The position numbers and the translations under genes were made by a program. A DNA stretch of 38,364 nucleotides from Streptomyces olivochromogenes (lineage in GTDB: Bacteria; Actinomycetota; Actinomycetes; Streptomycetales; Streptomycetaceae), in contig NZ_KQ948494.1 of NCBI RefSeq assembly GCF_001514115.1, positions 1 through 38,364 on the forward strand. Reading direction: 5' to 3'. Positions within the stretch are counted from its first letter, which is position 1. Each line of letters starts with the position of its first letter. This document shows, one piece after another, positions 7,912 through 16,559 of this stretch. The notes under the pieces were generated by a model. That model was not told the origin of the DNA. It worked only from the letters and a program-made list of their open reading frames with translations, and did not search any database.

Positions 7912-9546
7912 ATGACCCCGAAGGAAACCCCCGGCGCGGGGCCCGGCGCGCCGGACGAGGCGGGTCTGGCGGCTTTGCGGGAGCTGGTGGCCGCCACCGG
8001 TGACCGCTTCCGGTTACGCCCCCAACCGGGACCCGTCCAGGAGCCCCGCACCCTCACGGTGGGGATGGCAACGTATGACGACTACGACGGCGTGTACTTC
8101 ACCGTCACCAGTCTGCTGCTCCACCACGCCGAGGTGATGGACCGGGTCAGCATCCTGGTGGTCGACAACCACCCCGCCGGCCCGCACGCCTGGGCGCTCA
8201 AGCGGCTGGAGCAGGAAGTCCCACAGCTGCGCTACGTCCCCTACGACCGCCGAGCCGGCACCGCCGCCCGCGACCGGATCTTCCGCGAGGCCACCTCGGA
8301 CTGGGTTATGTGTGTGGACTCCCACGTCCAGCTGGCCCCGGGGGCACTCGCCGCTCTGCTGGACTACATCGACACCCACCCCGACAGCGGCGACCTGATC
8401 CAGGGACCGCTGGTGTCCACCGACCAACGCACGGTCTCCACCCACTGGGAGCCCCGCTGGCACCGCGGGATGTACGGCGTGTGGGGCACTGACCCACGCG
8501 GCACCCACCCCGGCGCGCCGCCCTTCGAGATCGGCATGCAGGGCCTGGGCCTGTTCGCCTGCCGCACCAAAGCATGGCCCGGACTCAACCCTGCCCTCGC
8601 CGGCCACGGAGGCGAGGAAGGCCACCTGCACGAGAAGTTCCGCCGCGCCGGCCACACCACCCTCTGCCTGCCCGCCCTGCGCTGGATGCACCGCTTCAAC
8701 GTCCCCCGCACGAAAAGGGCCGCCGCCTCGACCTGGTACCAGAGCCTGTTCAACTACCTCATCGGATACGACGAACTCGGCCAAAGCCCCCACGAGGCCA
8801 TCGCCCACTTCTCCACCCTCATCGGGGAAAAAGCCGTCCGCCAGGCCGTCGCCGACTACGAGGCCGAAAAACGCAACCCCTTCACCCCTTTCGACGGCAT
8901 CACCTGCATCAACCTCGACGAACGCCCCGACCGCTGGAAGGCCATGCAAGGACGCCTGAGCGCGCTGGGCCTGCGGCCCGAACGCATCCACCGCCTGCCC
9001 GCCGTCGCCACACCGGCCAACCACCACATCGGCTGCGCACTCTCGCACCGCCAGGCCCTCAAGCAGGCCCACACCGACAACCTCGACTCCCTGCTCGTCC
9101 TGGAAGACGACGTCCTCTTCCTCCCCGGCACCACCTGGGTACTGCGCCGCGCCATGACCGAACTCACCGGCCGAACCTGGTCACTGCTCTACCTCGGCGG
9201 GGCCGACTGGGGCCGGACCTTCCCTCAGACCGAGGGCTGCCGCCACCTCGAAAACGTCACCGGCATCACCACCACCCACGCCATCGCCTACCACCGCAGC
9301 GCCTTCACCCACCTCCTCGACGAACTGCCCGACACCATCGAGGGCATGACCGCCTGGATCCACCGCCACACCGCCATCGACCAGTACCTCGCCCGCTGGG
9401 ACCGGCCCGACCTCTACCGCACCGTCCCGGTCATCGCCGCCCAGACCAACCAGATCGAGCTGGTGGCGGAAGACCTGCGTGACCAGTTCGCCTCCCACAC
9501 CTTCACCGGAATCGACGTACCCGCGCTCGGAGGAGCCCCCCGATGA
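7912..9546 (+). CDS. bifunctional glycosyltransferase (GT2-like plus GT25-like)
   Basis: 544 residues starting at ATG 7912 behind GAGAGAGGTAG. The N-terminal half (about 45-320) is a GT-A fold of the GT2 type: LTVGMATYDDYDGV, then SILVVDNHPAG, the DxD-like CVDSHVQL, and late acidic/His motifs GGEEGHLHEKFRRAGH and RWMHRF. The C-terminal half (about 325-510) is of the GT25 type (LPS/collagen galactosyltransferase family): GITCINLDERPDRW, GCALSHRQALKQA and LLVLEDDVLFL with its acidic pair. It has no signal peptide or membrane helix, so it is probably cytosolic. The PqqD-like gene overlaps its stop by 4 bases (ATGA), pointing to a shared substrate. Leu35 is encoded by TTA (8014-8016), so translation may depend on the bldA tRNA, linking it to development or secondary metabolism. 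Acceptor and sugar donor are unknown. Confidence 0.8.
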   Translation: MTPKETPGAGPGAPDEAGLAALRELVAATGDRFRLRPQPGPVQEPRTLTVGMATYDDYDGVYFTVTSLLLHHAEVMDRVSILVVDNHPAGPHAWALKRLEQEVPQLRYVPYDRRAGTAARDRIFREATSDWVMCVDSHVQLAPGALAALLDYIDTHPDSGDLIQGPLVSTDQRTVSTHWEPRWHRGMYGVWGTDPRGTHPGAPPFEIGMQGLGLFACRTKAWPGLNPALAGHGGEEGHLHEKFRRAGHTTLCLPALRWMHRFNVPRTKRAAASTWYQSLFNYLIGYDELGQSPHEAIAHFSTLIGEKAVRQAVADYEAEKRNPFTPFDGITCINLDERPDRWKAMQGRLSALGLRPERIHRLPAVATPANHHIGCALSHRQALKQAHTDNLDSLLVLEDDVLFLPGTTWVLRRAMTELTGRTWSLLYLGGADWGRTFPQTEGCRHLENVTGITTTHAIAYHRSAFTHLLDELPDTIEGMTAWIHRHTAIDQYLARWDRPDLYRTVPVIAAQTNQIELVAEDLRDQFASHTFTGIDVPALGGAPR

Positions 9547-9827
9547 ACAACCCCCGGGCCCGCCGTGAGGGACTGCGCGCCAAGAAAACCACCGACGGCC
9601 GCCTGGCCGTCTACGACGAACACACCGAACAAGGACACCTCCTCAGCCCGCTGAGCGCCACCGTCTTCCACCTCGCCGACGGCACCCGCACCCTGACCGA
9701 CCTCACCGAGGCCGCCACCCACACCCACCCGACAGCCGACACCACCCTCATCCGACTCGCCCTCACCGAACTCAACACCGCCCACCTGCTGGACACACCC
9801 GCCCAAGAGTCCCCGGCAGATGGCTGA
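9543..9827 (+). CDS. PqqD-like (RiPP recognition element) small protein
   Basis: 94 residues, ATG at 9543 overlapping the glycosyltransferase stop. The pattern of a short beta hairpin (GRLAVYDEHTEQGHLL) followed by LSPLSATVFHLADGTRTLTDLTEAATHTHP and a last helix-strand (LIRLALTELNTAHLLDTP) is the winged-helix PqqD fold that binds leader peptides in RiPP pathways. No radical SAM or cyclodehydratase gene is present here, so its partner is more likely the glycosyltransferase. The gene runs 8 bases into the truncated replication-relaxation fragment, so its last few residues may be altered by that junction. Function as a peptide-substrate adaptor is inferred from fold and coupling only. Confidence 0.7.
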   Translation: MNNPRARREGLRAKKTTDGRLAVYDEHTEQGHLLSPLSATVFHLADGTRTLTDLTEAATHTHPTADTTLIRLALTELNTAHLLDTPAQESPADG

Positions 9828-10290
9828 GGTGATCACGAAAGAGGAGTCGAACGGCCGGTCGTACGTGCGCAGGGTGATGAAGAAACTGGCGGAGCTCGGG
9901 CTGGCGGAGACCAACGGCAAGGACGGCAAGCATCCGATCTGGAACCTCACCCCAGCCGGGCAGAAGGCTCTGGCCGACGGCAACGAGCTGCCGCCCCGCC
10001 CGAAGGCCGGCACCGGCGCGAAAGCCGTTCGAGCCGGGTTCGGCCCGCACGGCGTCGCGGTGACCGACACGATCCTCGCCTACACCGACACCGCCCTCGG
10101 CGACGGCCACGCGTACCTGACCGACTGGCAGGTGGAGGTCAACCACGCCATCAAGGAGACCGGCCTGAGCTTCAACACCGACGCCGTCCGCGGGTTCGGT
10201 GAGCTGATCGTGCCTGGCGGCGGAGGGCGGTGGCGACGCGGGGTGAGATGGCGACCCAGCCTCTGCTCGACCGGGTCTTTGGCGTGGTGA
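9820..10290 (+). pseudogene. truncated replication-relaxation family protein
   Basis: Residues MAEVITKEESNGRSYVRRVMKKLAELGLAETNGKDGKHPIWNLTPAGQKAL form the winged helix of the actinobacterial replication-relaxation family; GTGAKAVRAGFGPHGVAVTDTILAY and LTDWQVEVNHAIKETGLSFNTDAV continue the family core. Both ends are missing: the usual N-terminal residues before MAEV are replaced by the PqqD-like gene, and after about residue 130 (near 10200) the sequence runs into the back side of an integrase fragment. These proteins usually sit on plasmids and integrative elements near transfer or replication genes. The remnant marks a recombination junction on each side. Confidence 0.65.
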
Positions 10291-11078
10291 TGACGAGATG
10301 GTTGTTGTCTATGGCGGAGAGCGTGCAGCGCACGTAGAGCACGCCTTGGTCGAGGTGGACGTCGTCCCAGTGCAGTCCGAGGGCCTCGCCCTTGCGCATG
10401 CCGGTGCCGCTGAGGACGTCGAACAGATCGGCCATCTCGGGATCGGCTCGGTGACAGTGGGTGAGGAAGCGGGCGGCCTCCTCTGCGGTCCAGATCCGGC
10501 GCTCCGGCGACGGCGGCCGGCGCAGGAGTACCGGAGAAACCGGGTTGCGCGGGAGGCGGTGCCGGCGGACGGCGTCACCGAGCGCGCTGGAGAGGGCGGC
10601 GAGGCACCGGTAGAGGGTGGTGCGGCCGCGGCAGGCGGCGAGCTGACTGGTGACGAAGGCCGAGATGTGCCGGTGGGCGAGCTGGTCGAGCTTGAGGGTG
10701 CCGAACGCCGGGACGAGGTCGTTGCGGACGTAGTCGCGGTAGCGGGCCATCGTCGTCGGCTTCAGTACGAGCGCCTTCGCCGTCAGCCACGCGTTCAGGT
10801 AGTCAGCGACGGTCTGGTTCGGGTCCGCGTCGAACCCGCCGACCTCACCCTCAAGAAACCGTCGCAAGCTTTCTTCGGCCACATCCTGACTGGCGAAACC
10901 GCCCCGGCGTACCGTCGACCTGCGGGTGGTCCGGGGTGGGGACGTCGACGGCGAAGGTCCAGGTCCCGTGGGTGCTGTCGGCGAGCAGATGAGGGCGGCA
11001 AGCACCGATCTGGTGACGGTGGGTGTCCCGGCAGCCACAGCGACGGTAGACACGGCCGCGGCCGACGTTGGTACGCAT
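10205..11078 (-). pseudogene. tyrosine recombinase (phage-type integrase), frameshifted and truncated
   Basis: Leftward gene from ATG 11078 (MRTNVGRGRVYRRCGCRD, a Cys/His-rich start seen in Streptomyces integrases). The frame shifts near 10930, between DVPTPDHPQ and STVRRGGFASQDVAEESLRRFLEGE. The SAM-like core-binding domain (TVADYLNAWLTAKALVLKPTTMARYRDYV) and the start of the catalytic domain follow, with the first catalytic Arg in GTGMRKGEALGLHWDD. The sequence then ends at about VATALRRQA, near 10215, against the replication-relaxation fragment. The later HxxR box and the nucleophilic Tyr are absent. The enzyme is therefore inactive. No att site can be defined from the window. Confidence 0.75.
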
Positions 11079-11770
11079 GACGATCGCCTCCAGGAGGCGG
11101 AGAAGGACCTGACATCCTCAGCGTGCGACCGCACGCGACCACCACGCCTGCGGTAGGCACCCTGATCAGCATGTTTCCCTTGTCCGCGCGCCAAGGGCCT
11201 TGCTTCGGAGACTGCCGACAGGTTCTTGGTCTGCTGGTGGTACAGCGCTTGCGAGCCCCTGAGCTGCGGTAATGGTGTAAGAGGGGGCCTTTGCGGCTCG
11301 GTTGGTCCGCATATGGTCCGGATCTTTCCTGTCCCGCGGCTTCGTGAGCGCGGGAGGAGCTGAGGGCAGCTGGAAGGGCGACGCCTTATGGAAGCGCCTG
11401 CGTGTGCGGTACCACATGGCACATGTCGTAGAAACCGTCCAGGGGTGTCCAGTTGGTCCGAGGTGGGCGCGTAAGTGTAGGTCAGGACCTTGTGACGTGA
11501 GGGCGTCCGCGGGGTTGGTGACACGCCTGTGATCGCTCGTGATACCCGGCGTCCAGGGTGTAGCGGGCGCCTCGCATGCCCATCTGTCGGTGCCACAACT
11601 GTCAGCCCTGGTCGGTCCTTCGCCTCTTGTACTGTTTGCTGGCCCTGCGCTGCGAAGTCGGCCGATCTTCGTTGGAAGACCCGTGCGGGAACACGGCGTT
11701 CGGGACGACTCAGGAGTGCACTCAGGTGGAACATCCGCGCCTGCGCGGGGACCACTTCCTTGGGCTCCGG
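11079..11770. other. gap of non-coding debris
   Basis: About 690 bases between the integrase start and the old yellow enzyme stop. Short open frames exist on both strands but none shows consistent codon use or a recognisable domain. I see no tRNA, terminator or clear repeat. It probably consists of leftovers from the integrative element. Confidence 0.4.
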
Positions 11771-12862
11771 TCAGCCGGTCAGGGAGGGGTAGTCGGTGTA
11801 TCCGGTGGCGTCGCCGCCGGAGATGACCTCGGGCCGCAGTTCGTTGAGTGGGGAGCCGTCGGCGAGGCGGTGTGGCAGGTCGGGGTTGGCGATGAAGAGG
11901 CGTCCGAATGCGATGGCGTCGGCCCAGCCTGCGCGCAGGATGCGGGTGCTCTTGTCGGGGGTGTAGTTGCCGGCGGCGATGATGACGCCGTCGAACGCCT
12001 CGCGGAGTTTGATGCGGAAGTCGTCGTCGAGTTCCGGGCCGCCGACCCAGTCGGGCTCGCACAGGTGGAGGTAGCCCAGTTCGCGCCGGTTGAGTTCACC
12101 GGCGATGTGCAGGCCCATTTCCAGGCCGTCGCTGTCGTCGAGGCCACCGACCTTGATCATGGGGGAGATGCGCATGCCGACGTGGGCCGGATCCCAGGCG
12201 TCCACAACGGTGTCGACGACCTCCAGGGGGAAACGAGCGCGGTTGACGAGGCTGCCGCCGTACTGGTCGTCGCGGTGGTTGGTGCTGGTGGACATGAACT
12301 GCTGGAGAAGGTATCCGTTGGCGCCGTGGATCTCGACCATGTCGAAGCCGGCGGCGCGGGCGTTGAGGGTCGCCCGGCGGTAGTCGTCGAGGACGCGGGG
12401 CAGTTCGTCGGCGGCCAGGGCGCGCGGGGTGGGGGCCTCGACGGACATGAGGTTGCCGTCGGGGCCTTGGATCCTTGTGGTGCCCTTGAACGGCAGGGCG
12501 CTGGCGGAGACGCCCGGCTCGCCGCCGTGGACGGCGGGGTGGGTGATGCGGCCGACATGCCAGAGCTGGAGGGCGATTCTGCCGCCAGCCTCGTGGACGG
12601 CTTCGGTGATGCGGCGCCAGCCAGCGACCTGGTCATCGGAGTAGATACCCGGGGTGGCGTGGTAGCCCTTGCCTTCGGGGCTGATCTGGGTGCCTTCCGT
12701 GACGATCAGGCCCGCGCCGGCGCGCTGGGTGTAGTACTCGCGCATGAGGTCGGTGGGGATGTCGCCGGGCTGGGCGGCGCGCATGCGGGTCAGGGGTGCC
12801 ATGAACACGCGGTTGCGGGTGGTGAAGGCGGGCAGGGCAAGTTGATGGGTCAAACGGGTCAT
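11771..12862 (-). CDS. old yellow enzyme family ene-reductase (NADH:flavin oxidoreductase)
   Basis: 363 residues, full family length, FMN-dependent TIM barrel. The N-terminus NRVFMAPLTRMRA is the usual first strand; the substrate-binding pair appears as His and Asn in VEIHGANGYLLQQFMS; the NHRDDQYGGSLVNRARF motif and the C-terminal phosphate-binding strand ADAIAFGRLFIANPDLP are intact. It should reduce activated alkenes (enones, nitro compounds) with NAD(P)H. It lies convergent to nothing nearby and downstream of the HxlR gene and a TetR remnant on the same strand. HxlR and TetR regulators often control such enzymes in response to electrophiles, so a detoxification role together with the MFS exporter is plausible. 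The ATG at 12862 is preceded by GGAGGGACAACC. Confidence 0.9.
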   Translation of the reverse strand: MTRLTHQLALPAFTTRNRVFMAPLTRMRAAQPGDIPTDLMREYYTQRAGAGLIVTEGTQISPEGKGYHATPGIYSDDQVAGWRRITEAVHEAGGRIALQLWHVGRITHPAVHGGEPGVSASALPFKGTTRIQGPDGNLMSVEAPTPRALAADELPRVLDDYRRATLNARAAGFDMVEIHGANGYLLQQFMSTSTNHRDDQYGGSLVNRARFPLEVVDTVVDAWDPAHVGMRISPMIKVGGLDDSDGLEMGLHIAGELNRRELGYLHLCEPDWVGGPELDDDFRIKLREAFDGVIIAAGNYTPDKSTRILRAGWADAIAFGRLFIANPDLPHRLADGSPLNELRPEVISGGDATGYTDYPSLTG

Positions 12863-12951
12863 GGTTGTCCCTCCTGTCGGCGTCGACCGGCTGTGATCGG
12901 GTGTTCATGCGGATGCGGCCGGCAACCCGCCGCTGGGGAGGCGGGTCTGCT

Positions 12952-13266
12952 TCAGTGGATGCCGTGCGTGGCCAGCAGGACGTCGACCGCTTTGTCCACG
13001 GAGTCCGGGTAGCGGCGGGTGCGCAGGACGTGATCGGCCGCCCCGGTGTACAGCATGACGAGCTGCTCCGCGAGTGCCTCCGGCTCACGTGCTGCGGCGC
13101 GTTCGGCCTGGCGGCACACGTAGCCGTACAGCTGGTCCTGGTGGAAGCGTGCCTGCCGCGCCTCGGGGTGCGACGGGTCGCGGAAGTCGTTGGCGATGTT
13201 CACCAAGCCGTCCGAGGACTTGGGAGCCTCGCAGGAGAGACGCTGCGCCTCGAAGACTCTCAGCAA
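12952..13266 (-). pseudogene. TetR-family regulator, C-terminal remnant
   Basis: About 104 codons of the ligand-binding half of a TetR/AcrR regulator: SDGLVNIANDFRDPSHPEAR, then FHQDQLYGYVCRQAERAAA, EALAEQLVMLYTGAADHV and the final helix KAVDVLLATHGIH. The N-terminal DNA-binding HTH is missing; only about 40 bases separate it from the HxlR stop codon. It was probably the original regulator of the old yellow enzyme gene, deleted when the HxlR block arrived. It cannot bind DNA in this form. Confidence 0.65.
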
Positions 13267-13306
13267 CCGCTCACGTGGTGTGGCGTCGTCGGTCTCGTCG
13301 GGGAAG

Positions 13307-13762
13307 TCATGTACGGGCGTCGCTGCGGTTGCGGGTTTCGACGTCGTCGGGGCTCAGTGTGCGGCCGTCGTGGGCGCGCAGTTCGAGGCGGGCCACGGGC
13401 AGGCCGTCGCGCTTGTCGACGAGGCTGAGGCGTTCTTCGGCCGCGTCGAACAGGTGGTCCTCGCCCCACTGGCGCAGCGCGACGAGGGGTACCCGCAGCG
13501 TCTTCCCCTTCTCGGTCAGCCGGTATTCGGTGTAGGCGCTGCCGTCGGATGCCGGAGCGACGGTGAGGACATCGCGTTCGACGAGCTTGGCGAGGCGGGC
13601 GCTGAGGATGTTCCTGGCACAGCCGAGGCTGCGCTGGAACTCGCTGAACCGGGTCATGCCGGACAGGGCGTCACGGACGATGAGCAGTGACCACCAGTCG
13701 CCGATGTCACTCAGTGAGCGGGCGATGGGGCAGGAAGCCCCGCTGAGATCCGTCTTGCGCAT
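13307..13762 (-). CDS. HxlR-family transcriptional regulator
   Basis: 151 residues. The N-terminal CPIARSLSDIGDWWSLLIVRDALSG with the conserved Cys11, followed by TRFSEFQRSLGCARNILSARLAKLVERDVL and a wing YRLTEKGKTL, is the HxlR winged-helix dimer. Conserved Cys in this family often senses quinones or aldehydes. The C-terminal 45 residues (LRAHDGRTLSPDDVETRNRSD) are also usual for the longer actinobacterial members. It is divergent from the MFS exporter, and two identical-spacing palindromes lie in the shared promoter region, so it very likely represses both itself and the exporter. Confidence 0.88.
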   Translation of the reverse strand: MRKTDLSGASCPIARSLSDIGDWWSLLIVRDALSGMTRFSEFQRSLGCARNILSARLAKLVERDVLTVAPASDGSAYTEYRLTEKGKTLRVPLVALRQWGEDHLFDAAEERLSLVDKRDGLPVARLELRAHDGRTLSPDDVETRNRSDART

Positions 13763-13787
13763 CTGCGTCCTCCTTCCCGGCCGCCAT

Positions 13788-13806
13788 TGGTTTCATTATT
13801 AAACCA
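13788..13806. promoter_or_regulatory. HxlR operator 1
   Basis: Perfect palindrome TGGTTT-N7-AAACCA with AT-rich centre CATTATT, 26 bases upstream of the HxlR start codon. It matches operator 2 in arms and spacing. Confidence 0.65.
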
Positions 13807-13871
13807 TGCGGCTTGAGCGTGGCTGCGTATGGGCCTTGTCGACGCATGTCACGTGTATGGTACCTCTATGC

Positions 13872-13890
13872 TGGTTGCATTATGAAACCA
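13872..13890. promoter_or_regulatory. HxlR operator 2
   Basis: TGGTTG-N7-AAACCA with centre CATTATG, 80 bases before the exporter start. Same 19-bp layout as operator 1, with a single mismatch in the arms. The two sites are centred 84 bp apart, exactly eight helical turns at 10.5 bp. Confidence 0.62.
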
Positions 13891-13969
13891 TGAATGGTCG
13901 GCCTTTTGCTGCGGCCGACGAGTACCGGCCTGGGATGTTCGGGGGCTGCCTGGACTGGAGGTGTGAACA

Positions 13970-15478
13970 ATGACGGAGCTCGTAGGTGATGGTCTGCTGT
14001 CCAGAGGCCGTTCAGGGGAGGTCCCGAGGCTGGGAAACGACGAACACCGGCCGTCCGGTTCGGCGGCTCTGTTGACTGCCATGTGTCTCGGCCTGCTGCT
14101 GTCGATGTTCAACGCGACAGTGGTCAACGTGATGCTGCCCAACATTCGCGGGGCACTTCACGTCTCCGAGACCGGTCTGCAATGGGTTGCCGCCCTCTTC
14201 ACGCTCTGCAACGCCGCGCTGCTCCTGGCCGGCGGCGCGCTCGGTGAGCTGATCGGCAAGCGGATGACCTTCCTGAGCGGGGTTGCGGTGTTCACCGCCG
14301 GCTCGGCAGCCTGTGCCGCAGCGCCGACCCTCGGTGTCCTGCTCGCCGCTCGTACGGTCCAGGCCATCGGCGTGGCGGTGATGACGCCCCAGACCCTGTC
14401 GATCCTGGTGACCGAATACACGGACCAGACGCGCCGGGCGCGTGCGGTCGGGATCTGGGCCGGTATGGCCAGCCTCGGGCTCGCCGCCGGTCCCGTGGTA
14501 GGTGGCGTGGTCATCGACGTGGGCAGCTGGCGCGGCGGCTTCATGGTGAGTGCTGTCCTCGGCGCGGTCACTCTCGTGCTCGGCTTCCGCGTCATCTCCC
14601 GCGCCCGCTACGGCCGGCCCGCCCATGCGCCGACGCCTGACTTTGCGGGGGCGGCGTTGTCGGTGCTGGCGCTGGCGGCGCTCGTGTTCGGTCTTATCGA
14701 GTCCGCGACCCTGGGCTGGAACTCGCCCTTCATCGTCGGCGCCTTCGCTCTCGCGGCGTCGGCCACCGCCGCGTTCGTCCTCACGCAGCGCGCTGCGATC
14801 GGCCGCGGCCGCTTGCCGCTCATGCCGCTGGAACTATGGCGCAGCCGCGGTTTCGTCGGCGCGAACACAGCCGGTCTGGCCTATTTCTTCGCACTGTTCG
14901 GAATCCTCTATTTCTGCAGCGTCTACTTGCAGCAGTACAGGAATTTCTCGACGCTGGAAGCGGGGCTGACGTTCCTGCCGATGACGATCGTCATGGCGTT
15001 GGTCGGCCCGGTCAGCGGGGTGCTGTCCGCCCGGTTCACCACGACATCACTCACCGTCGCCGGGCTTCTCGTGGCCGCGACGGGATCCTTGTTGCTGGCT
15101 CTGCTGTCGGCAGGCGGGGTCGTTGGCGTGGTGTGCAGCCTCGCCCTCTTTGGTGTCGGTGCCGGTCTGATGAGTTCGCCGATGAGCAACATGGCGGTCT
15201 CCAGCGTGGCTGCGCGCCACAGTGGGGCCGCATCCGCGACTCACAATGCGTTCCGGCAGATCGGCAGCACCCTCGGCGTCGCCGCGCTGGGCACCATGGT
15301 CGCGGCCGGACACCATGCGTCAAGTCACACGAAGGTGGCGTTCAGCACCGGACTCAGCCACGCCATGATGGCCGTCGCCGTTGTTCTCGTCGTCTGCGCG
15401 ATCACCGTTGCCGTGCTCGGAAGGCGTCGGTACGGCTTCACGCCGGGGGCTCTTCGGTTGGTGCTGCAGCGTCGATGA
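13970..15478 (+). CDS. MFS drug exporter, DHA2-like (14-helix) family
   Basis: 502 residues with about 14 hydrophobic segments. After a 35-residue cytoplasmic tail, helix 1 carries SMFNATVVNVMLPNI (the DHA2 motif in which Asp is replaced by Asn: usual form LDxTVVNVALP). The loop 2-3 motif reads GGALGELIGKRMTFLSG and motif C is GMASLGLAAGPVVGGVVIDVGSWRG. It is likely a proton-coupled exporter of small toxic or signalling compounds. It is divergent from HxlR with the two palindromic operators between, and followed by the ornithine cyclodeaminase-like gene. The natural substrate is unknown; a metabolite of the neighbouring cyclodeaminase or an electrophile handled by the old yellow enzyme are options. 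Confidence 0.88.
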   Translation: MTELVGDGLLSRGRSGEVPRLGNDEHRPSGSAALLTAMCLGLLLSMFNATVVNVMLPNIRGALHVSETGLQWVAALFTLCNAALLLAGGALGELIGKRMTFLSGVAVFTAGSAACAAAPTLGVLLAARTVQAIGVAVMTPQTLSILVTEYTDQTRRARAVGIWAGMASLGLAAGPVVGGVVIDVGSWRGGFMVSAVLGAVTLVLGFRVISRARYGRPAHAPTPDFAGAALSVLALAALVFGLIESATLGWNSPFIVGAFALAASATAAFVLTQRAAIGRGRLPLMPLELWRSRGFVGANTAGLAYFFALFGILYFCSVYLQQYRNFSTLEAGLTFLPMTIVMALVGPVSGVLSARFTTTSLTVAGLLVAATGSLLLALLSAGGVVGVVCSLALFGVGAGLMSSPMSNMAVSSVAARHSGAASATHNAFRQIGSTLGVAALGTMVAAGHHASSHTKVAFSTGLSHAMMAVAVVLVVCAITVAVLGRRRYGFTPGALRLVLQRR

Positions 15479-15566
15479 TGATTGACGGCAACGCCGCGAT
15501 GTGGCCGTGGAGGGCGTCCTGGCCGCCGTCGGCCGTCCGCCCGCTACCTGGAAAGATCATGAACGA

Positions 15567-16514
15567 GTGACCCGTCTGCTGACCCGAAGCGACCTGCAGA
15601 CCGTGCTGGAGCCGGCGCCTTGCATCGCCGCGCTGCGCGACGGCTTCCGCGCCGCCGTCGACTCCCCGGTAGTCGGCCAACGGATACGCACCGACCTTCC
15701 GTTTCCCGGAACGGCTACGGCCTTGATCCCTGGTGTGCTGCCTGGCATCGAGGCGTACACGGTGAAGGCCAACGCCAAATTCCCGGGAGCCAGACCAGCC
15801 CTGCGCGGAGTGATCTGCCTTCACAGCGGTCACGACGGTGAGCTACTCGCGCTGATGGATTCCGCCACCGTCACCGCATGGCGCACCGGACTGGCCGCGG
15901 CCCTGGGAACCCATCTGCTGGCCGGCCCCGCACCTGCCGAAGGCTCGGTGCTCGGAGTGATCGGCGCAGGCGCGCAGGCCGAGCTCATGGTGCGGGGCCT
16001 GAGTACCCTGCGACGCCGTCGCGAGCTTGTGGTTCACGACCGGGATGGGGACCGCGCCGGCGCCTTCGCCGCACGCCATGGCGGCCGTCTCCTGACGTCT
16101 GCCACGGAGGTCGCCGCGGCAGCAGACATCGTGCTGGTCGCCACCTGGTCACGCTCGCCGTTGCTCCGGCTGGCGGATACGCGGCCGGGGCAGCACGTCA
16201 CGAGCCTGGGAGCCGACGAACCAGGCAAACAGGAACTCTCCGCCGACTTGCTGGAATCTGCACTCCTGGTCGTCGACGACCGGGAACTCGCCGCGGCCAT
16301 GGGCGCTCTGGCGGCTGCCGGCCTTCCGGCCTCGGCTGCCGAGGCCACACTCGGCGAGGTTCTGCACGGTGACCATCCGGGACGTACCAGTGCGACGGCC
16401 CGCTCCGTCTACGCGCCTGTAGGACTTCCCTGGCAAGACCTCGCGTTGGCGTGGATCGCCTACCAGCAGGCAGAACAGCATGACATCGGGCAGAAAATAG
16501 ACCTGCTCACCTGA
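15567..16514 (+). CDS. ornithine cyclodeaminase / mu-crystallin family protein
   Basis: 315 residues from GTG 15567 (a longer start at GTG 15501 is possible; the extra 22 residues do not resemble the family). The N-terminal part LTRSDLQTVLEPAPCIAALRDGF and GIEAYTVKANAKFPG gives the substrate region with the family Lys; LALMDSATVTAWRTGLAAALGTHLLA holds the T-x-R-T-A-like motif; the Rossmann NAD(P) site is VLGVIGAGAQAELMVRGL. Members catalyse amino acid cyclodeamination or imine/dehydroamino acid reduction (proline, alanine dehydrogenase or opine-type reactions), so the reaction here is open. It follows the exporter by 88 bases on the same strand and may be cotranscribed and under HxlR control. 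Confidence 0.82.
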   Translation: MTRLLTRSDLQTVLEPAPCIAALRDGFRAAVDSPVVGQRIRTDLPFPGTATALIPGVLPGIEAYTVKANAKFPGARPALRGVICLHSGHDGELLALMDSATVTAWRTGLAAALGTHLLAGPAPAEGSVLGVIGAGAQAELMVRGLSTLRRRRELVVHDRDGDRAGAFAARHGGRLLTSATEVAAAADIVLVATWSRSPLLRLADTRPGQHVTSLGADEPGKQELSADLLESALLVVDDRELAAAMGALAAAGLPASAAEATLGEVLHGDHPGRTSATARSVYAPVGLPWQDLALAWIAYQQAEQHDIGQKIDLLT

Positions 16515-16559
16515 CGCCTAACGCGACCGGAGCCGAGCAGCGGAGTCCCTCAGATTCCC

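Noticed and set aside
11166..11770. Search for a tRNA or att site beside the integrase remnant
   Set aside because: No cloverleaf or matching direct repeat could be found by eye.
11166..12062. A minus-strand frame running from the old yellow enzyme gene into the gap
   Set aside because: Arg/Pro-rich wrong-frame product; the true frame of the enzyme is continuous and complete.
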